Assembly (NCBI GenBank): GCA_030428885.1
Contig: JAUIEJ010000001.1
Span: 434,001-498,000 of the forward strand
DNA length: 64,000 nt
From: Gemmatimonadota bacterium
Lineage (GTDB): Bacteria > Gemmatimonadota > Gemmatimonadetes > Longimicrobiales > Gaopeijiaceae
Reading direction: 5' to 3'
The position numbers and the translations under genes were made by a program. The notes under the pieces are model-generated. The model did no database searches, was not told the origin of the DNA, and saw only the letters and a list, made by a program, of their open reading frames with translations. Positions 1 to 8,860 of this stretch are shown here, in pieces. Every line of letters begins with the position of its first letter. Position 1 is the first letter of the stretch.

Positions 1-333
1 TCCACGGCCGAGTCCGAGCACGCGATGGAGGGCGTGGCGGGCCTGGTGTTGGTGTGTTTCCCTCTGCATCCCGCCAAGCGACCCGGGATCGCCCGGGCCG
101 AACACCTCTCCGCCGTGCACCGCCCCATGCTCTTCCTTCAGGGCACCCGGGACGCCCTGGCCCACCTCGATCTCCTGAAGCCCGTCGTGGCCGGGTTGGG
201 GGCCCGGGCGACCCTCCACCTCGAAGACGATGCGGATCACGGCTTCCACGTGCGCAAGCGCTCGGGGCGCGACGACGACGCCGTCGTGGAGTCGCTGGCC
301 CGGGGCGCGGCAGCGTGGATGAACTCGGTATGA
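1..333 (+). CDS. Alpha/beta hydrolase of the KANL3/TEX30-like (dienelactone hydrolase-like) type, 3' part only
   Basis: The frame is open from the first base, so the N-terminus and the nucleophile elbow lie outside the window; only 110 codons are visible. What remains fits the C-terminal half of a small alpha/beta hydrolase: a strand-rich 'VLVCFPLHP' segment, then 'PMLFLQGTRDALA', which carries the usual acidic residue of the triad, and 'DADHGFHV', which carries the catalytic histidine. This arrangement is typical of the KANL3/Tex30 hydrolase-like family. The substrate is unknown. The gene ends 33 bases before the ADOP permease gene. Family assignment is fairly sure, function is not. Confidence 0.75.
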   Translation, partial: STAESEHAMEGVAGLVLVCFPLHPAKRPGIARAEHLSAVHRPMLFLQGTRDALAHLDLLKPVVAGLGARATLHLEDDADHGFHVRKRSGRDDDAVVESLARGAAAWMNSV

Positions 334-336
334 AAC

Positions 337-351
337 CATATTCAATATGAT
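337..351 (+). promoter_or_regulatory. Palindrome with an embedded -10-like hexamer before the ADOP-padR genes
   Basis: The 33-base gap is conspicuously AT-rich for this genome. It holds a 6+1+6 perfect palindrome, CATATTCAATATG (337-349), overlapping a TATGAT hexamer (346-351), 15 bases before the permease start. A PadR repressor is encoded just downstream, and PadR proteins usually bind short inverted repeats over their own promoter, so this is a reasonable operator-promoter candidate. No convincing -35 box was identified and no ribosome binding site is visible before the ATG at 367. Confidence 0.4.
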
Positions 352-366
352 TTCGTATCGTTTTCC

Positions 367-3069
367 ATGACCGCTCCACACACGCCTCATCACCGACGGG
401 CTCGACGGCTCCGGACGCTGTACCTGCGCCTGGGTCGAGCCCTGCCCCGCGGCTTCCGCCGCGACGTGCTGCCCGCAGCCGCCGACGACGCGGCCGAGGC
501 CGTGCGCCGGGCGTCGGAACGAGGAGGACGCCGGGGCGCTGCCGGTGCGGCAGTGCGGTCCCTGGTGGATCTCGTGGCGCGGATTCCCGCCGAACGACGG
601 CGGGAGCATGGACCTTCGGGGCGAGGTGAGACGATGGGCAACGCGGTGACGCGGGTGCGACGGGCGGTGCGGGGACTCCTTCGGCGTCCGGGATACGCGG
701 CGGTGGCGATTCTCACCCTGGGACTGGGGATCGGCGCCAACGTCGCCATCTTCGCCGTGGTCCACGGGGTCCTGCTCGAGCCTCTGGACTACCCCGAGGG
801 CGAGCGCATCGTCTGGATCGCCCATCACGCGCCGGGGATCGATCTTCCCGAACTGCCCCAGTCCGACGGCACCTCCCTCATGTACCAGCGGGAGGTCCGC
901 TCGTTCTCGGCCTACGCGGCGCTGGAAACCGAGGGCCGGACCCTGGCCGGCGACCCGGGCACGGAAGCCCGGCGCATCACCGTCCTGTCGGCGTCGTCGG
1001 GCTACTTCGACGTGTTCGGCGTACGGCCCGCGGCGGGCCGGGCCCTGGTCCCCGGGGACTCGGAACTCGGTGCCCCGGCGGTGGCCCTCCTGGGCCACGA
1101 CCTCTGGACGAACAGCTACGGAGCCGACCCCGGCGTCGTGGGGCGCACCATCCGTCTCGACGGCGAGTCGGTGGAGGTGGTGGGGATCCTTCCCCCGGGC
1201 ACCCGGCTGCCCGACGAGGACTTCGACGCCCTGGTGGCCATGGAGCTCGACCCGGAGGAGGGGTTCGGGAGCTTCCACCACGGCGGCGCCGCCCGCCTGG
1301 CCCCCGGCGTCGAGTTGGCCCAGGCCCAGGAGGAGGTGACGGCGCTCCAGGCCCGGATCCCCGAGTTCTTCCCCGACGTGGGGGTGGAACTCCTGGAGGC
1401 CGCCAACTGGACGGCGTCGGTGACCCCCGTGAAGGAACGGGTGGTGGCCGACGTGCGCCAGACCCTCTGGATCCTCATGGGCACCGTCGGGTTCGTGCTC
1501 CTCATCGCCGCAGCCAACGTGGCGAACCTGGTGCTGGTCCGGGCCGAAGCGAGGCAGCGGGAGACGGCGGTGCGGACCGCCCTGGGCGCTGCCCGGGGCG
1601 ACCTCTTCGCCGGATTCCTGGCCGAATCGGCGGTGCTGTCGGCCGCCGGGGCCGTGGTGGGGCTGGCCCTGGCCTCCGTGACCCTTCGGGCACTGCTGGC
1701 GCTGGCGCCCCGGGGTCTGCCGCGGCGGGAGGCCATCGGCGTCTCGCCCGAGGTGGTGGCGTTCGCCGGCGCCCTGGCCCTGGCCGCCACGGTGGTGTTC
1801 GCCCTGGTGCCCCTGGTGCGGGCCCGGGTCCGGGACGTGGCCGGAACCCTGAAGGAGGGACTCCGGGGCGGCACCGGGAGCCGGGGCACCCTGCGCATGC
1901 GCAACGGGCTCGTGGTGGTGCAGTTGGCGCTGGCCCTGGTGCTCGTGGCCGGCTCCGGCCTGATGCTCCGGAGCTTCCAGGCCCTGCGAGCGGTGGATGC
2001 GGGCGTGGATCCGGACGGCGTCACCAGCGTGCGGATCTCCCTGGATCAGACGTACCTGGAGCCCGGTGCCGCCACGCGGTTCTATCGCGACCTCCAGACC
2101 CGCCTCGAGGCCCTTCCCGGGGTGGAGGCCGTGGGGATGGTGAGTGAAGTACCCCTGGAGGGGCGGGGTCAGTCGGCGGGATCATTCGAGGTGGAGGGGT
2201 GGGATCGCCCCGAAGACGCGCCCCCGGTGGTGGCCTTCCGCCAGCGGGTCACCCCGGGCTACCTGGCGGCCCTGGGCATCCCCCTGGAAGCGGGTCGGGC
2301 CCCCACCTGGGCCGACTCCGAGGACCGGGCCGAGGTGGTGTGGGTGACCCGTACGCTGGCCGACAACTTCATCGGCCCGAACCCCGTGGGCCGCCGGATC
2401 CGCGATGGTGAAGAGGCCCCGTGGATGGTGGTGGCGGGGGTCGTGGGCGACGTGCGCATGGAGGGCATGGACGCCGACCTGCGCCCGGGCATGCTGCGCC
2501 TGGTGGAGACCGCCGACATCGGTGAGCCGGCCCTGGGCATGGCGGTGCTGGTGAAGGGGCCCGACGCCGGCTTGCTGGTGCCCGAGATGCGCTCGATTCT
2601 CCGGGAACTGGATCCGGGCGTGCCCATCTCCATCACCGAGTCCATGGACGAGATCGTGGCCCGGGATCTGGCCGACACGTCGTTCACCGCCCTGCTCCTG
2701 GGGATCGCGTCGTTCCTCTCCCTGGCCCTGGGGGCCGTGGGCATCTACGGCGTCATCTCGTACGTGGTGGCCCAGCGCACCCGGGAACTGGGGGTGCGCA
2801 TGGCTTTGGGCGCCGCGGCCGGCGACGTCCGGGGCATGGTGGTGCGCCAGGGCCTGGTGGTGACGGCGGTGGGATTGGGTGTGGGACTGGTGGCCGCCAT
2901 GGCCCTCACCCGAGTGCTGGGATCCCTGCTCTACGACGTGTCCGCCACCGATCCCCTGGTCCTGGGGGGGACCACGGGACTCCTCCTGGCCGTGAGTCTC
3001 CTGGCCAGCTTCATACCGGCTCTGCGGGCGTCCCGGGTGGACCCCGTCGAGGCCCTGAGATCGGAGTGA
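367..3069 (+). CDS. ADOP-type (acidobacterial duplicated orphan permease) ABC transporter permease, FtsX/MacB superfamily
   Basis: A 900-residue inner-membrane protein. Residues 1 to about 90 form the arginine-rich N-terminal segment usual in ADOP proteins. A first transmembrane helix (about 114-140) is followed by a large periplasmic MacB-like domain, an FtsX core of three helices (about 365-450, 'ANVANLVLVRAEARQRE'), a second periplasmic domain (about 540-760) and a second FtsX core (about 773-890, 'VISYVVAQRTRELGVRMALG'). The duplicated layout and the PadR gene immediately downstream define the ADOP family. No ATPase gene is nearby, as is normal for these orphan permeases. Substrate unknown; export of a peptide or lipid-like molecule, or mechanotransmission, is possible. 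Confidence 0.9.
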   Translation: MTAPHTPHHRRARRLRTLYLRLGRALPRGFRRDVLPAAADDAAEAVRRASERGGRRGAAGAAVRSLVDLVARIPAERRREHGPSGRGETMGNAVTRVRRAVRGLLRRPGYAAVAILTLGLGIGANVAIFAVVHGVLLEPLDYPEGERIVWIAHHAPGIDLPELPQSDGTSLMYQREVRSFSAYAALETEGRTLAGDPGTEARRITVLSASSGYFDVFGVRPAAGRALVPGDSELGAPAVALLGHDLWTNSYGADPGVVGRTIRLDGESVEVVGILPPGTRLPDEDFDALVAMELDPEEGFGSFHHGGAARLAPGVELAQAQEEVTALQARIPEFFPDVGVELLEAANWTASVTPVKERVVADVRQTLWILMGTVGFVLLIAAANVANLVLVRAEARQRETAVRTALGAARGDLFAGFLAESAVLSAAGAVVGLALASVTLRALLALAPRGLPRREAIGVSPEVVAFAGALALAATVVFALVPLVRARVRDVAGTLKEGLRGGTGSRGTLRMRNGLVVVQLALALVLVAGSGLMLRSFQALRAVDAGVDPDGVTSVRISLDQTYLEPGAATRFYRDLQTRLEALPGVEAVGMVSEVPLEGRGQSAGSFEVEGWDRPEDAPPVVAFRQRVTPGYLAALGIPLEAGRAPTWADSEDRAEVVWVTRTLADNFIGPNPVGRRIRDGEEAPWMVVAGVVGDVRMEGMDADLRPGMLRLVETADIGEPALGMAVLVKGPDAGLLVPEMRSILRELDPGVPISITESMDEIVARDLADTSFTALLLGIASFLSLALGAVGIYGVISYVVAQRTRELGVRMALGAAAGDVRGMVVRQGLVVTAVGLGVGLVAAMALTRVLGSLLYDVSATDPLVLGGTTGLLLAVSLLASFIPALRASRVDPVEALRSE

Positions 3070-3073
3070 CGCC

Positions 3074-3415
3074 GTGTCTCGACCCGACACGCCCTTGAAG
3101 CCCCACTGGTTCCAGGTTCTCCTGGCCCTCTCGGAGCACCCCCGCCACGGGTTCGCGATCCGGGAGGCGGTGGAGGCCCGCACCGACGGGGGTATGGTGC
3201 TCTGGCCGGCGACGCTCTACGGTGTGCTGCGCGATCTGGCCGATGCCGGATGGATCGTGGAGCTCGACGGCGACCAGGCCCCCGACGACGACGGCCGCCG
3301 TAAATACTACGAACTGACGTCCGACGGCCGTGGCCGCCTCCTCGACGAAGCCCGTCGCCTCGAGGGGTGGGCGGCGGCGGCCCGGGCCGGACTGCGACCG
3401 GAGGAATCGGCATGA
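3074..3415 (+). CDS. PadR family transcriptional regulator
   Basis: A 113-residue winged-helix protein starting at GTG, four bases after the permease stop. The PadR signature is clear: 'ILLALSEHPRHGFAIREAVEARTDG'-like start (residues about 13-38), 'LWPATLYGVLRDLADAGWI' (recognition helix and turn) and 'DGRRKYYELTSDGRGRL' (the wing). PadR proteins repress transporter genes and are released by small molecules. Its pairing with an ADOP permease is a recurrent arrangement, so it probably represses the pair, perhaps through the palindrome at 337-349. The stop overlaps the next start as ATGA. Confidence 0.9.
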   Translation: MSRPDTPLKPHWFQVLLALSEHPRHGFAIREAVEARTDGGMVLWPATLYGVLRDLADAGWIVELDGDQAPDDDGRRKYYELTSDGRGRLLDEARRLEGWAAAARAGLRPEESA

Positions 3416-3966
3416 GGCGAGGGTGGACGACGTGGACGCGGGGTGTGGTGGCGGTGCTGGCCCTGTGGGCCGGTGGAGCCGCGGCCGTCGCGGCCCAGAC
3501 CGGAAGCGACGAGGGGGTCAGCGTGGTCTGGCTGGTACGCCACGCCGAGCGGGCCGACGACGGCATGGCCGATCAGCCCGATCCCGAACTCTCCGAGACG
3601 GGTCGGGCCCGGGCCGCCGAACTGGCCCGCTTCCTGGGCGACGCGGGAATCACCTCGATCCACTCCACCCCGTACCGCCGCACCCAGCAGACCGCGGCGC
3701 CTCTCGCCGAGGCCCTGGGCCTCCCGGTGGAGGCGTACGACCCCCGGGACACGGCGGCCTTCGTGGAGTCGCTCCACGCCCCCGGGCGCCACGTCGTGGT
3801 GGGCCACTCCAACACCACCCCGGCCCTGGTGCAGCAGCTCGGTGGCGACCCGGTCTCGGCCATTCACGAGGCCGAGTACGATCGCATCTACGTGGTGGTG
3901 CTGGGGGCCGACGGGTCGGTCACCTCGACGTTGCTCCGGTTCGGCGCGCCGGCCCCGGGGGGCTGA
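3412..3966 (+). CDS. Secreted histidine phosphatase family protein (SixA / phosphoglycerate mutase-like)
   Basis: 184 residues from an ATG that overlaps the padR stop codon. Residues 1-29 form a signal peptide ending 'AAAVAAQ'. The phosphohistidine motif RHAE is at 43-46 and the second catalytic histidine is in 'VVGHSNTTP' (His132), with an arginine in 'STPYRRTQQTA'. These are the four hallmarks of the histidine phosphatase superfamily. The short length fits a SixA-like or small-molecule phosphatase rather than a mutase. An exported location is predicted from the signal peptide. Substrate unknown. Confidence 0.85.
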   Translation: MRRGWTTWTRGVVAVLALWAGGAAAVAAQTGSDEGVSVVWLVRHAERADDGMADQPDPELSETGRARAAELARFLGDAGITSIHSTPYRRTQQTAAPLAEALGLPVEAYDPRDTAAFVESLHAPGRHVVVGHSNTTPALVQQLGGDPVSAIHEAEYDRIYVVVLGADGSVTSTLLRFGAPAPGG

Positions 3967-3978
3967 CGCGCCGAAGGG

Positions 3979-4788
3979 TCAGTTCGACGACGCGCCCTGG
4001 CGAATCCAGGCGGCGATGAGGCGGAGTTCCCGTGGCAGGAGGCGGGGCTCGTTGTCCGGCATGTCGCCGCTCTCCACGAGTTCGTAGAGGTAGCTGCCCG
4101 CCACGTCTCCCGGCTCCACCACGCTGCCCCACGTGGACCCGGCCAGGATGTCCGCCACCGTGAGGAGGTTCAGCCCCTCCTCGATGCGCTGGGTGCCGTC
4201 GTCCCGGAGTCCCCCGTGACACTTGATGCAGCGGCGCTCCAGGATCGGGAGCACGTCGGCGGCGAAGCTCACCTCGCCCACGTCGTCGGCCGCGGCGGCG
4301 GCCTCGTCGATGGGATCGAGGGTCATCTCCTCCATGGGCACGTCGGCCGGGGTCGCCGCGAGGCGGTCGTCGGCGGCGGCCGCAGGCGCCGGGGGAGGCG
4401 ACGGTTCAGGCTCGGGGTCCGGCGCCGTGGCCGCCGTCGTCTCGGCGGCGGGGACCGGAGCGGGCGCCGCATCGCCGGTCGGCGGGCTCGGGGCGGGGTC
4501 GGCCTGGGCGGTGACGGTCTCCTCGGGTGCGGGAGCGTCCTCGGGTGCCGGAGCCGTGGAATCACCGGGAGCCGCGTCGGCCTCCGCAGCGGCACGGCGG
4601 GCGTCCCGTCGTGCCTCGGCGGCAGCGGAGCGTTCGCTCGAGGCCTCTCCGGGAATCCGCATGGCTCCCCAGAACAGCCCACCCCATACGAGCATCACCA
4701 CGGCCACGATGGCGGCCTGCCGGGCGATCTGGGATCCGTCGGGCCAGACCACGGGTCGCCGGTCCGGAGGCGGCGTCTCAGTAGCCAT
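3979..4788 (-). CDS. Membrane-anchored single-heme cytochrome c (planctomycete-type PSCyt1 domain)
   Basis: 269 residues. An N-terminal transmembrane segment (about 20-42, 'AAIVAVVMLVWGGLFWGAM') is followed by a long low-complexity linker rich in alanine, proline and glutamate (about 50-160) and a C-terminal cytochrome c domain with CIKCH at 187-191 and a likely axial methionine in 'ESGDMPDN' (Met243). The 'FAADVLPILERRCIKCHGG' context is typical of the planctomycete cytochrome C domain family. The linker would let the heme domain reach out from the inner membrane. The start overlaps the end of the DUF2231 gene by 11 bases, so both are probably co-transcribed. Confidence 0.85.
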   Translation of the reverse strand: MATETPPPDRRPVVWPDGSQIARQAAIVAVVMLVWGGLFWGAMRIPGEASSERSAAAEARRDARRAAAEADAAPGDSTAPAPEDAPAPEETVTAQADPAPSPPTGDAAPAPVPAAETTAATAPDPEPEPSPPPAPAAAADDRLAATPADVPMEEMTLDPIDEAAAAADDVGEVSFAADVLPILERRCIKCHGGLRDDGTQRIEEGLNLLTVADILAGSTWGSVVEPGDVAGSYLYELVESGDMPDNEPRLLPRELRLIAAWIRQGASSN

Positions 4789-5221
4789 AGAGGATCACCC
4801 CGCCGAGAAAGCCCAGGACCGATGTGAGGGCCACCGTGCCCACGAAGCCGCTGACGTAGAGCACCATGGTGGAGGGATCCCAGAGCAGGCGACTCCGGCG
4901 GCAGCGGGCGAAGGCCATGCCGCCGCTCAGGAGGATCAGGGTGGCGCCGAGAAACGCCTTGGCCCCGACGTACTGGGCCTCGCCGTCGAATCGGACCAGG
5001 ACGTCCCGGTACCCGGTGAAGGCCGCCAGCAAGCCGGTGACGGCGGTGAGGGTCAGGCAGACGAAGGCCGCCTGTTCCATGGCGGGGTCGTTCTTCACCA
5101 GGGCCAGGACCACGAAGAGCAATCCCACCATGGACAGGGCGATGGGAAAGTGCACGGTCATGCTGTGCAGGGGATGCGTGACGAACACGGCCCGCGCCAC
5201 GGTGGCGATCAGTTCACCCAC
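4778..5221 (-). CDS. DUF2231 family integral membrane protein
   Basis: 147 residues with four predicted transmembrane helices (about 22-40, 50-70, 85-105, 118-142). The sequence around 'VTHPLHSMTVHFPIALSM' is the histidine-containing first-helix signature of DUF2231 membrane proteins, which are often found beside cytochrome c genes. Its paired histidines could bind heme or another metal, but this is not shown here. It lies upstream of, and overlaps, the anchored cytochrome c gene, suggesting a small redox membrane unit. Confidence 0.75.
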   Translation of the reverse strand: MGELIATVARAVFVTHPLHSMTVHFPIALSMVGLLFVVLALVKNDPAMEQAAFVCLTLTAVTGLLAAFTGYRDVLVRFDGEAQYVGAKAFLGATLILLSGGMAFARCRRSRLLWDPSTMVLYVSGFVGTVALTSVLGFLGGVILYGY

Positions 5222-5306
5222 GATGCTGCCTGCTCCTGGTTCCTGCTCTGCGTTTCCCGGGCCCCACCCGAATTCCGAGACCCCCCGGGGGTCCGGAGCG
5301 TTGGTC

Positions 5307-6191
5307 TCAGCCGCCGGCGGAACGGGCGGCCCGAATGGCCGCTACGGTCCCGTCGACCCGGAACTTCAGGAGTTTGCGTCCCACCTCGATGGTTTCGTCC
5401 ACGGGCTCCAGGGGCAGCCCGTTGATCGAGGCCTTGCCCGCGGCCCTCCGCTGCTCCAGCCGCACGGTCTCGGGGTCGAGGCCCATCATGATGGAGGTGA
5501 TGACGAAGTCGTCGTGGAGGCCGTCGTTGGTGGGCTCCACAATGCCCAACTCCTGCTCCATGTACTCGAACACCTCGGCGTACCGGTAGAACTCGGGCAC
5601 GTACAGGGCCCGGGCGTCGCTCCACTCGGCGTTCAGGCGTTGGGCCACGGCCTCCATGCCCCGCTGGTTGCCCCCGCTGTCGCCGATGAAGACCACGGTC
5701 TCGAACCCGTGGGCGGCCAGGCTCTCGCCCACGTCGGTGAGCACGGCCTGGAAGGTCTCCTCCCGCAGGCTCAGGGTGCCCGGGTAGCGCATGTGGCCCG
5801 AGGGTTCGTCGATGTTCCCCTCCGGCACCAGCTTGATGACGGGAGCACAGAGGGCGTCGCCCAACTCCCGGGCGATGGCCTCGCAGGCGAGTTCGAGCAC
5901 GTAGTTGTGCTTGCCCAGGGCCAGGTACGGGCCGTTCTGTTCGATGCCCCCGGTGGACACGATGGCGGTGGTGGTCCCGGCCCGGAGGGCATCCCGCACC
6001 TCGAGCCAGGTGAGTTCCTCGAGCCAGACCGACTCCAGGGCGGCGATGGGGCGGGGCGCCGCCATCTCCTCCTGGTAGCGCCGCTCCTGTTCCGCCGCCC
6101 GGGCGGCGGCGTCGGGCTGCTGGGCCGCGGCGTCGGCTCCGGCCAGGAGGGCGACGGCCAGGGCCGCCGACGCGAGGCGGTGCGAGGGCAT
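5307..6191 (-). CDS. Exported creatininase family protein
   Basis: 294 residues. The ATG at 6191 was chosen because a GGAGG sequence lies about 8 bases upstream and a signal peptide follows at once (residues 1-23, ending 'GADAAAQQ'). The much longer open frame upstream is antisense to the DUF1592 gene. Creatininase-fold signatures are present: 'IVSTGGIEQNGPYLALGKHN' (metal-ligand Glu and His region), 'EGNIDEPSGHMRYPGTLSL' and 'FIGDSGGNQRGM', then an acidic residue in the 'VPEFY' region. Members are metal-dependent amidohydrolases acting on creatinine, formamides or peptide-like amides. A periplasmic member of unknown substrate is the safest description. Confidence 0.85.
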   Translation of the reverse strand: MPSHRLASAALAVALLAGADAAAQQPDAAARAAEQERRYQEEMAAPRPIAALESVWLEELTWLEVRDALRAGTTTAIVSTGGIEQNGPYLALGKHNYVLELACEAIARELGDALCAPVIKLVPEGNIDEPSGHMRYPGTLSLREETFQAVLTDVGESLAAHGFETVVFIGDSGGNQRGMEAVAQRLNAEWSDARALYVPEFYRYAEVFEYMEQELGIVEPTNDGLHDDFVITSIMMGLDPETVRLEQRRAAGKASINGLPLEPVDETIEVGRKLLKFRVDGTVAAIRAARSAGG

Positions 6192-6401
6192 GGAGTACAC
6201 CTCCGACGGGGGGTTCGTCGATCGCCCCCGGACGGGTGCCGGGGCTCGAGCGGGAGGGATCATGGGTCGGGGAGCGGAGTGCTGGCAAGGGAATTGCTGG
6301 CGCGAACGCCCGGAGCCACCGTATTCTGACGGTCTGTGGGAACCAGGGCGGGGCGTGGCGGGCGGGAGCGAAAACCCTACCCTCGACAACAGAGGTCGTG
6401 T

Positions 6402-8831
6402 ATGAAGGTCGTCGGACTCCTCGCCGGTTTCGGCGCGGTGCTGGTGGCGGCGTCCGTGGAGCCGGGTGCCGCCGGCCCCGGACCGGAGATCCAACCGGCC
6501 ATGGCGTCGTTCCGGGCGCTGTCGCCCGACGAGAGCAACGAGGTCATCGAGGAGTACTGCCAGCGCTGCCACAACGACCGGCGCATGAGTGGCAACATGT
6601 CCCTCGCCGACTTCGACGCGGCCCTGGCCTACGAGCAGGCTCCCACCGCCGAGCGCATGATCCGGAAGCTCCGGGCCGGCATGATGCCGCCCCCGGGCAC
6701 CGAGCGTCCCGACGAGGCCACCCTCCAGGGCCTGGCCACCCAGCTCGAGGCCACCATCGACTCGGCGTCGGCGCTGCGGCCGAACCCCGGGACCCGCACC
6801 TTCCAGCGCCTCAACCAGGCCGAGTACGCGGCGTCGATCCGCGAACTCCTGGCCCTGGACATCGATCCCGAGGGCTACCTGCCCCCGGACACCAAGAGCG
6901 CCAATTTCGACAACATCGCCGACGCCCAGTTGCTGTCGCCGATTCTCATGGACGCCTACCTCAACGCCGCGGCCGAAGTGGCGCGGCTGGCCGTGGGCGA
7001 TCCCGAGGCGATTCCCAGCGAGGCGACCTACAAGGTGCCCCGGCTGGCGTCCCAGACCGAGCACGTGGAGGGCGCGCCCTTCGGCACCCGGGGCGGCATC
7101 AGCGTGGTCCACACCTTCCCTGCCGACGGAGAATACCGGTTCCGGATCCTCCTCCAGCCCACGCCCACCGGCGAACTGTTCGCCCGGACGGCTCGCGACG
7201 AGCGGCTGGAGATCAGCGTGGACGGAGAGCGGGTGGCTCTCCTGGAGATCGACCGCTGGATGTCCCAGTCCGATCCCGACGGCACCGAGATGGAGACCGA
7301 CGTGGTGCCCGTCCGGGCCGGACCCCACCGGATCTCGGCGGCGTTCCTCCCCACCCAGGAAGGGCCCGTCGTCGACGTCCTCTCGCCCATCGGCCACAGC
7401 CTGGCCGACACCCAGATCGGGTTGGCGTACGGCATCACCACCGTGCCCCACCTCCGGGAACTCCGCATCGGGGGGCCCTTCGAGGTGACGGGCGTCTCCG
7501 ACACGCCCAGCCGTCGTGAGGTCTTCCACTGCCGTCCCACCGCCCCCGCCGAAGAGGAGCCCTGCGCGACGCGGATCCTCACCCGCCTCTCCACGAAGGC
7601 GTATCGGCGTCCCGTGGCCGACGACGACCTGGCCGACCTGCTGGCCTTCTACCGCGACGGGCACGCTCAGGGCGGGTTCGAGGCCGGCATCCGCACCGCC
7701 ATCCAGGCCATGCTGGCGAGCCCCCACTTCCTCTTCCGCATCGAGGAGCTGGGCGAGCCCACCGACGTGGACGGGGTCTATGCCCTCACCGGCGTCGACC
7801 TGGCCACCCGCCTGTCGTACTTCCTCTGGGGCGCGCCCCCGGACGGTGAACTCCTGGCGGTGGCCCGGGATGGGCGGCTGGCCGACACCGAGGTCATGGA
7901 GGCCCAGGTGCGCCGCATGCTGGCCGACCCCGCCGCCGAGGCCATGGGCCAGCGGTTCGCGGCCCAGTGGCTGCGCCTGTCGGACATCGAGAAGGTGCAT
8001 CCCGACGCCTTGAAGTACCCGAACTTCGACACCCAGTTGTCGGAGGACATGGTCGAGGAGACGATCCGCTTCTTCAACCATCTGGTCCAGGCCGACGAGA
8101 GCGTCCTCGATCTTCTCACCGCCGACTACAGCTTCGTCAACGAGCGCCTGGCCCGGCACTACGGGATTCCGGGCATCGCCGGCGACGACTTCGAGCAGGT
8201 GTCGTATCCCATGGAGCATCGCCGGGGCCTGCTGGGCCACGGCAGCGTCCTGACCCTGACCTCCCATGCCAACCGCACCTCGCCGGTGCTCCGGGGCAAG
8301 TGGGTCATGGAGGTCCTCCTGGGCACGCCGCCGCCGCCCCCGCCGCCCGACGTTCCCGACCTGGACGCCACCAGCGAGGCGGTGGACGGCCGCTACCTGA
8401 CCGTCCGGGAGCAGATGGAACTGCACCGGTCCAACCCGAGTTGCAACTCGTGCCACTCGGTGATCGATCCCCTGGGCCTGGCCCTGGAGAACTACGACGT
8501 CACCGGCCGCTGGCGCATCAAGGACTCGGGCAACCCCGTGGACGTGCGGGGCGAGCTCTACGACGGCACGCCCCTGAACTCGGTGGAGGATCTCCGTGAG
8601 GCGCTCCTCAAGCGCCCCGAGCCCTTCCTGCGCACGTTCACCGAGAACCTGATGGCCTACGCCCTGGGCCGCCGGGTCGAGTACTACGACATGCCCACGA
8701 TCCGGGCCATCACGCGCCGGGCCGCCGCCGCCGACCATCGGCTCTCGGCCTACATTCTCGGCGTAGTGGACAGCGACGCGTTCCGGCTGAAGGCCGCCGA
8801 CGCAGCCGTGACCGACGCCGCATCCTACTGA
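6402..8831 (+). CDS. DUF1592-family c-type heme protein (DUF1587/1595/1592/1588/1585 architecture)
   Basis: 809 residues from ATG 6402, chosen because a signal peptide (residues 1-24, ending 'VEPGAAG') follows it. CQRCH at 53-57 is a c-type heme site. The central 'FQRLNQAEYAASIRELL' block opens the DUF1587-like region, 'LSTKAYRRPVADDD' and 'LASPHFLFRIE' belong to the DUF1595/DUF1592 core, 'RRGLLGHGSVLTLTSHANRTSPVLRGKW' to DUF1588, and the C-terminus has a second heme site, CNSCH, at about 680-684 followed by 'VIDPLGLALENYD' (DUF1585). These large exported proteins are common in Planctomycetes, Acidobacteria and Gemmatimonadota and nearly always precede a DUF1552 gene, as here. Biochemical function is not established. 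Confidence 0.9.
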   Translation: MKVVGLLAGFGAVLVAASVEPGAAGPGPEIQPAMASFRALSPDESNEVIEEYCQRCHNDRRMSGNMSLADFDAALAYEQAPTAERMIRKLRAGMMPPPGTERPDEATLQGLATQLEATIDSASALRPNPGTRTFQRLNQAEYAASIRELLALDIDPEGYLPPDTKSANFDNIADAQLLSPILMDAYLNAAAEVARLAVGDPEAIPSEATYKVPRLASQTEHVEGAPFGTRGGISVVHTFPADGEYRFRILLQPTPTGELFARTARDERLEISVDGERVALLEIDRWMSQSDPDGTEMETDVVPVRAGPHRISAAFLPTQEGPVVDVLSPIGHSLADTQIGLAYGITTVPHLRELRIGGPFEVTGVSDTPSRREVFHCRPTAPAEEEPCATRILTRLSTKAYRRPVADDDLADLLAFYRDGHAQGGFEAGIRTAIQAMLASPHFLFRIEELGEPTDVDGVYALTGVDLATRLSYFLWGAPPDGELLAVARDGRLADTEVMEAQVRRMLADPAAEAMGQRFAAQWLRLSDIEKVHPDALKYPNFDTQLSEDMVEETIRFFNHLVQADESVLDLLTADYSFVNERLARHYGIPGIAGDDFEQVSYPMEHRRGLLGHGSVLTLTSHANRTSPVLRGKWVMEVLLGTPPPPPPPDVPDLDATSEAVDGRYLTVREQMELHRSNPSCNSCHSVIDPLGLALENYDVTGRWRIKDSGNPVDVRGELYDGTPLNSVEDLREALLKRPEPFLRTFTENLMAYALGRRVEYYDMPTIRAITRRAAAADHRLSAYILGVVDSDAFRLKAADAAVTDAASY

Positions 8832-8860
8832 CCCCCCGCCCCCCGCACGCGAGACCCGCC

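Noticed and set aside
4223-6329. Long plus-strand frames opposite the cytochrome c, DUF2231 and creatininase genes
   Set aside because: Their translations are Gly/Ala/Arg/His-rich mirror sequences, while the minus strand carries clear domains and overlapping starts.
6192-8738. Long minus-strand reading frame continuing upstream of the creatininase-like gene
   Set aside because: It is antisense to the DUF1592 gene, has low-complexity Gly/Arg/His-rich translation and no domain. The signal peptide and GGAGG fix the real start at 6191.
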